Source: Marinimicrobium sp. C6131 (GTDB lineage Bacteria; Pseudomonadota; Gammaproteobacteria; Pseudomonadales; Cellvibrionaceae). From it: a DNA stretch of 64,000 bases. The notes below the pieces were generated by a model. It saw only the letters and a list, made by a program, of their open reading frames with translations. It ran no database searches and was not told the origin of the DNA. The stretch covers positions 2,666,001-2,730,000 of the forward strand of contig NZ_CP110629.1 in assembly GCF_026153455.1 (NCBI RefSeq), written 5' to 3'. The position numbers were made by a program, and so were the translations under genes. Below, in pieces: positions 62,361-64,000 of the stretch (position 1 is its first letter; each line of letters opens with the position of its first letter).

Positions 62361-63266
62361 ATGAGTCAAAATCGCCCCGACGACACGCTACCGGAGAACA
62401 CCGTGGATACGGGGGACCGACTGAGCTTTACCCTGTTTCTGGCTCTGGCGGTTCATGCGCTACTGATCTTTGGTGTCTCTTTCACCTTGCCTGAGCGCGG
62501 TCAGGCGGCACCCACACTGGATGTGACCCTTGCCAATCACCGGGACAACCAGGCGCCGGATGAGGCGGACTACCTGGCCCAGCACAACCAGCAGGCCAGT
62601 GGTACCGAGGAGCGGGCGCGCCAGTTGACCACCGAGCAGGAAGCAGAGTTTGCCGATACCCGGGTGCGGGACATCAACCCGACCCCCCAAACGCAGGCCA
62701 GCACCGCGCGGGAGCGACGCGATAACGCGGTGGTGACCACCACGAGCCGGGCGGAACGGCAACAACCAAGTCCGGAGGACGCCGACCCCCAGGAGCAGCA
62801 GGAAAAACGCGAAGGCCAGATTGAAGAACAGCCGGTGCTCAGCCAGGAAATTGCCAGCCTGCAGGCCAAACTTGATCGTCAGCGCCAGGAGTACGCCAAA
62901 CGCCCGCGCATTCGACGCCTCACCTCCGTAGCCACCCGCGCCGCCTTTGACGCCCGCTACCTGCACGAGTGGGGCCAGAAAATCGAGCGCACCGGCAACC
63001 GCCACTACCCTCAGGAAGCCCTCAACCGCCGGATCACCGGCAGCCTGCGCCTGTCCGTCGCCATCAACCCGGATGGCACGATTCACGAGGTCGAAGTACT
63101 GCATTCCTCCGGTCACCGACTGCTGGACCAGGCCGCAGTGCAGATAGTGCACCTCGCCGCCCCCTTCAACAGCTTCCCGCCCGAAATCCGCCAGGAATAC
63201 GACCGGCTGGAAATCATTCGCACCTGGAATTTCGAAATCGCCGGGCTTTCAACCTCCGCGGATTAG
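62361..63266 (+). CDS. Energy transducer TonB-like protein
   Basis: A 301-residue protein with one N-terminal membrane helix (FTLFLALAVHALLIFGVSF), a Glu/Gln-rich periplasmic linker (about 60-210) and a C-terminal TonB domain (INPDGTIHEVEVLHSSGHRL). The linker lacks the usual proline-rich repeats. In Pseudomonas the TonB gene at this place (tonB3) is linked to pili and motility, which would fit the neighbouring Pil-Chp operon. Confidence 0.88.
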   Translation: MSQNRPDDTLPENTVDTGDRLSFTLFLALAVHALLIFGVSFTLPERGQAAPTLDVTLANHRDNQAPDEADYLAQHNQQASGTEERARQLTTEQEAEFADTRVRDINPTPQTQASTARERRDNAVVTTTSRAERQQPSPEDADPQEQQEKREGQIEEQPVLSQEIASLQAKLDRQRQEYAKRPRIRRLTSVATRAAFDARYLHEWGQKIERTGNRHYPQEALNRRITGSLRLSVAINPDGTIHEVEVLHSSGHRLLDQAAVQIVHLAAPFNSFPPEIRQEYDRLEIIRTWNFEIAGLSTSAD

Positions 63267-63323
63267 TCGCAGATTTTCTCGAGTCGCGCTTGTTTTCCCG
63301 GTGGTTTCCCCCATAATTCAGGT

Positions 63324-63917
63324 ATGAACGAAAAAATCCCTGCAGACACTGAAAAAGCCCTGACCGCCGGCAGCCTGCGCGACCATTTCCTGATCGCCAT
63401 GCCCGGCATGCTCGATCGCAACTTTGCCCACAGCATCACCTATATCTGTGAGCACAGTGACGAGGGCGCCATGGGGCTGGTGCTCAACAATGCCATGCCG
63501 CTGACGCTTGGCGACATCTTCAGTCAGCTGGGACTGGGGGATGACCGACACCTCGGCGATCACCCGGTGTTGGCCGGCGGTCCGGTTCAGATCGAACGCG
63601 GCTTTGTGGTCCACAACGACACCAGCCGCTGGCAGTCGACCCTGTCCGTGGCCGACGATGTCAGCCTCAGCGCCTCCAGGGACATTCTCGAAGCCCTGTC
63701 CGAAGGCCGCGGCCCCGAGAGCTTCATCATCGCCCTCGGCTATGCCGGTTGGGAAGCGGGTCAACTCGAAGATGAAATCGCGGCCAACGCCTGGCTGACC
63801 ATGCCCGCCGACCGTCACATTCTGTTCCACACCCCCAGCGAGCAACGCTGGGCCGCCGCCGCGAACCACCTGGGGTTCGACCTCAACCTGATTTCCGCCA
63901 CCGCCGGCCACGCCTGA
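63324..63917 (+). CDS. yqgE: YqgE/AlgH family protein (DUF179)
   Basis: A 197-residue protein with DHFLIAMPGMLDRNFAHSIT, GAMGLVLNNAMP, VLAGGPVQIERGFVVHN and ALGYAGWEAGQLEDEIAANA, all conserved in the family. AlgH is needed for alginate control in Pseudomonas, but its molecular role is unclear. ruvX starts 1 bp after its stop. Confidence 0.95.
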   Translation: MNEKIPADTEKALTAGSLRDHFLIAMPGMLDRNFAHSITYICEHSDEGAMGLVLNNAMPLTLGDIFSQLGLGDDRHLGDHPVLAGGPVQIERGFVVHNDTSRWQSTLSVADDVSLSASRDILEALSEGRGPESFIIALGYAGWEAGQLEDEIAANAWLTMPADRHILFHTPSEQRWAAAANHLGFDLNLISATAGHA

Positions 63918-63918
63918 C

Positions 63919-64000
63919 GTGCAGTTGCTGGGTTTCGATTACGGCCTGAAGAATATCGGGGTCGCGACCGGTCAGACGCTGACCGGAACCGCCACGCCCC
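63919..64000 (+). CDS. ruvX: Holliday-junction-resolvase-like RuvX/YqgF (5' end only)
   Basis: The first 27 codons from a GTG start read MQLLGFDYGLKNIGVATGQT, the LGFDYG-x-K-x-IGVA opening of RuvX/YqgF, which acts in 16S rRNA processing. It runs off the window. Confidence 0.9.
   Translation, partial: MQLLGFDYGLKNIGVATGQTLTGTATP

Overview
The window looks like a chromosomal segment of a marine gammaproteobacterium of the Cellvibrionales/Pseudomonadales type, possibly close to Marinimicrobium, Saccharophagus or Cellvibrio. This rests on the gene orders HAD-rppH-ptsP-lgt-thyA-folA, gpmI-envC-ctp-yibQ, hisBHAF, pilGHIJK-chpABC and gshB-tonB-yqgE-ruvX, on a polyserine-tailed lipoprotein, and on a polysaccharide-degrading lipoprotein. 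No tRNA, rRNA, CRISPR array, transposase or prophage gene was seen.

Layout. 1-5823 (minus strand) holds the end of a DUF3450 gene, then folA, thyA, lgt, ptsP and rppH. 5973-9692 (plus) holds a HAD phosphatase, an imelysin-type lipoprotein and a membrane diguanylate cyclase. A histone-deacetylase-like hydrolase follows on the minus strand. 10802-14267 is the most striking part. Two ACGA-loop hairpins that match a guanidine-II (mini-ykkC) riboswitch precede an operon of an isopenicillin-N-synthase-like Fe(II) oxygenase, an unrecognised 310-residue protein, and a periplasmic binding protein of the kind found beside urea/guanidine carboxylases. A TetR regulator, a DUF1853 gene and pxpABC (5-oxoprolinase) follow. 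18544-20970 encodes a large lipoprotein that joins a GH88/GH105-type hydrolase to a BNR-4 propeller.

A leftward block from 33468 to 22556 holds hvfA-hvfB-hvfC (a copper-linked, cysteine-modified RiPP system). It continues with a TVP38/FAD-disulfide oxidoreductase fusion, a DUF547 protein, a TonB-dependent receptor, and ynjB-ynjC-ynjF with no ATPase gene. 33605-43664 is mostly housekeeping: rlmI, a FlgT-like protein, secB, grxC, a cysteine-less rhodanese, gpmI, envC, ctp and yibQ. 43712-47047 is hisBHAF, interrupted by several intergenic palindromic repeats. rsmE and a polyserine lipoprotein follow. 48611-60972 is the complete Pil-Chp type IV pilus chemosensory operon, with a perfect CRP/Vfr-type palindrome upstream. 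The window ends with gshB, tonB, yqgE and the first codons of ruvX.

Protein start sites were chosen from Shine-Dalgarno sequences, overlaps with the previous gene and signal peptides, so several differ from the longest open frame. Family assignments come from motif recognition by eye; no database search was run.
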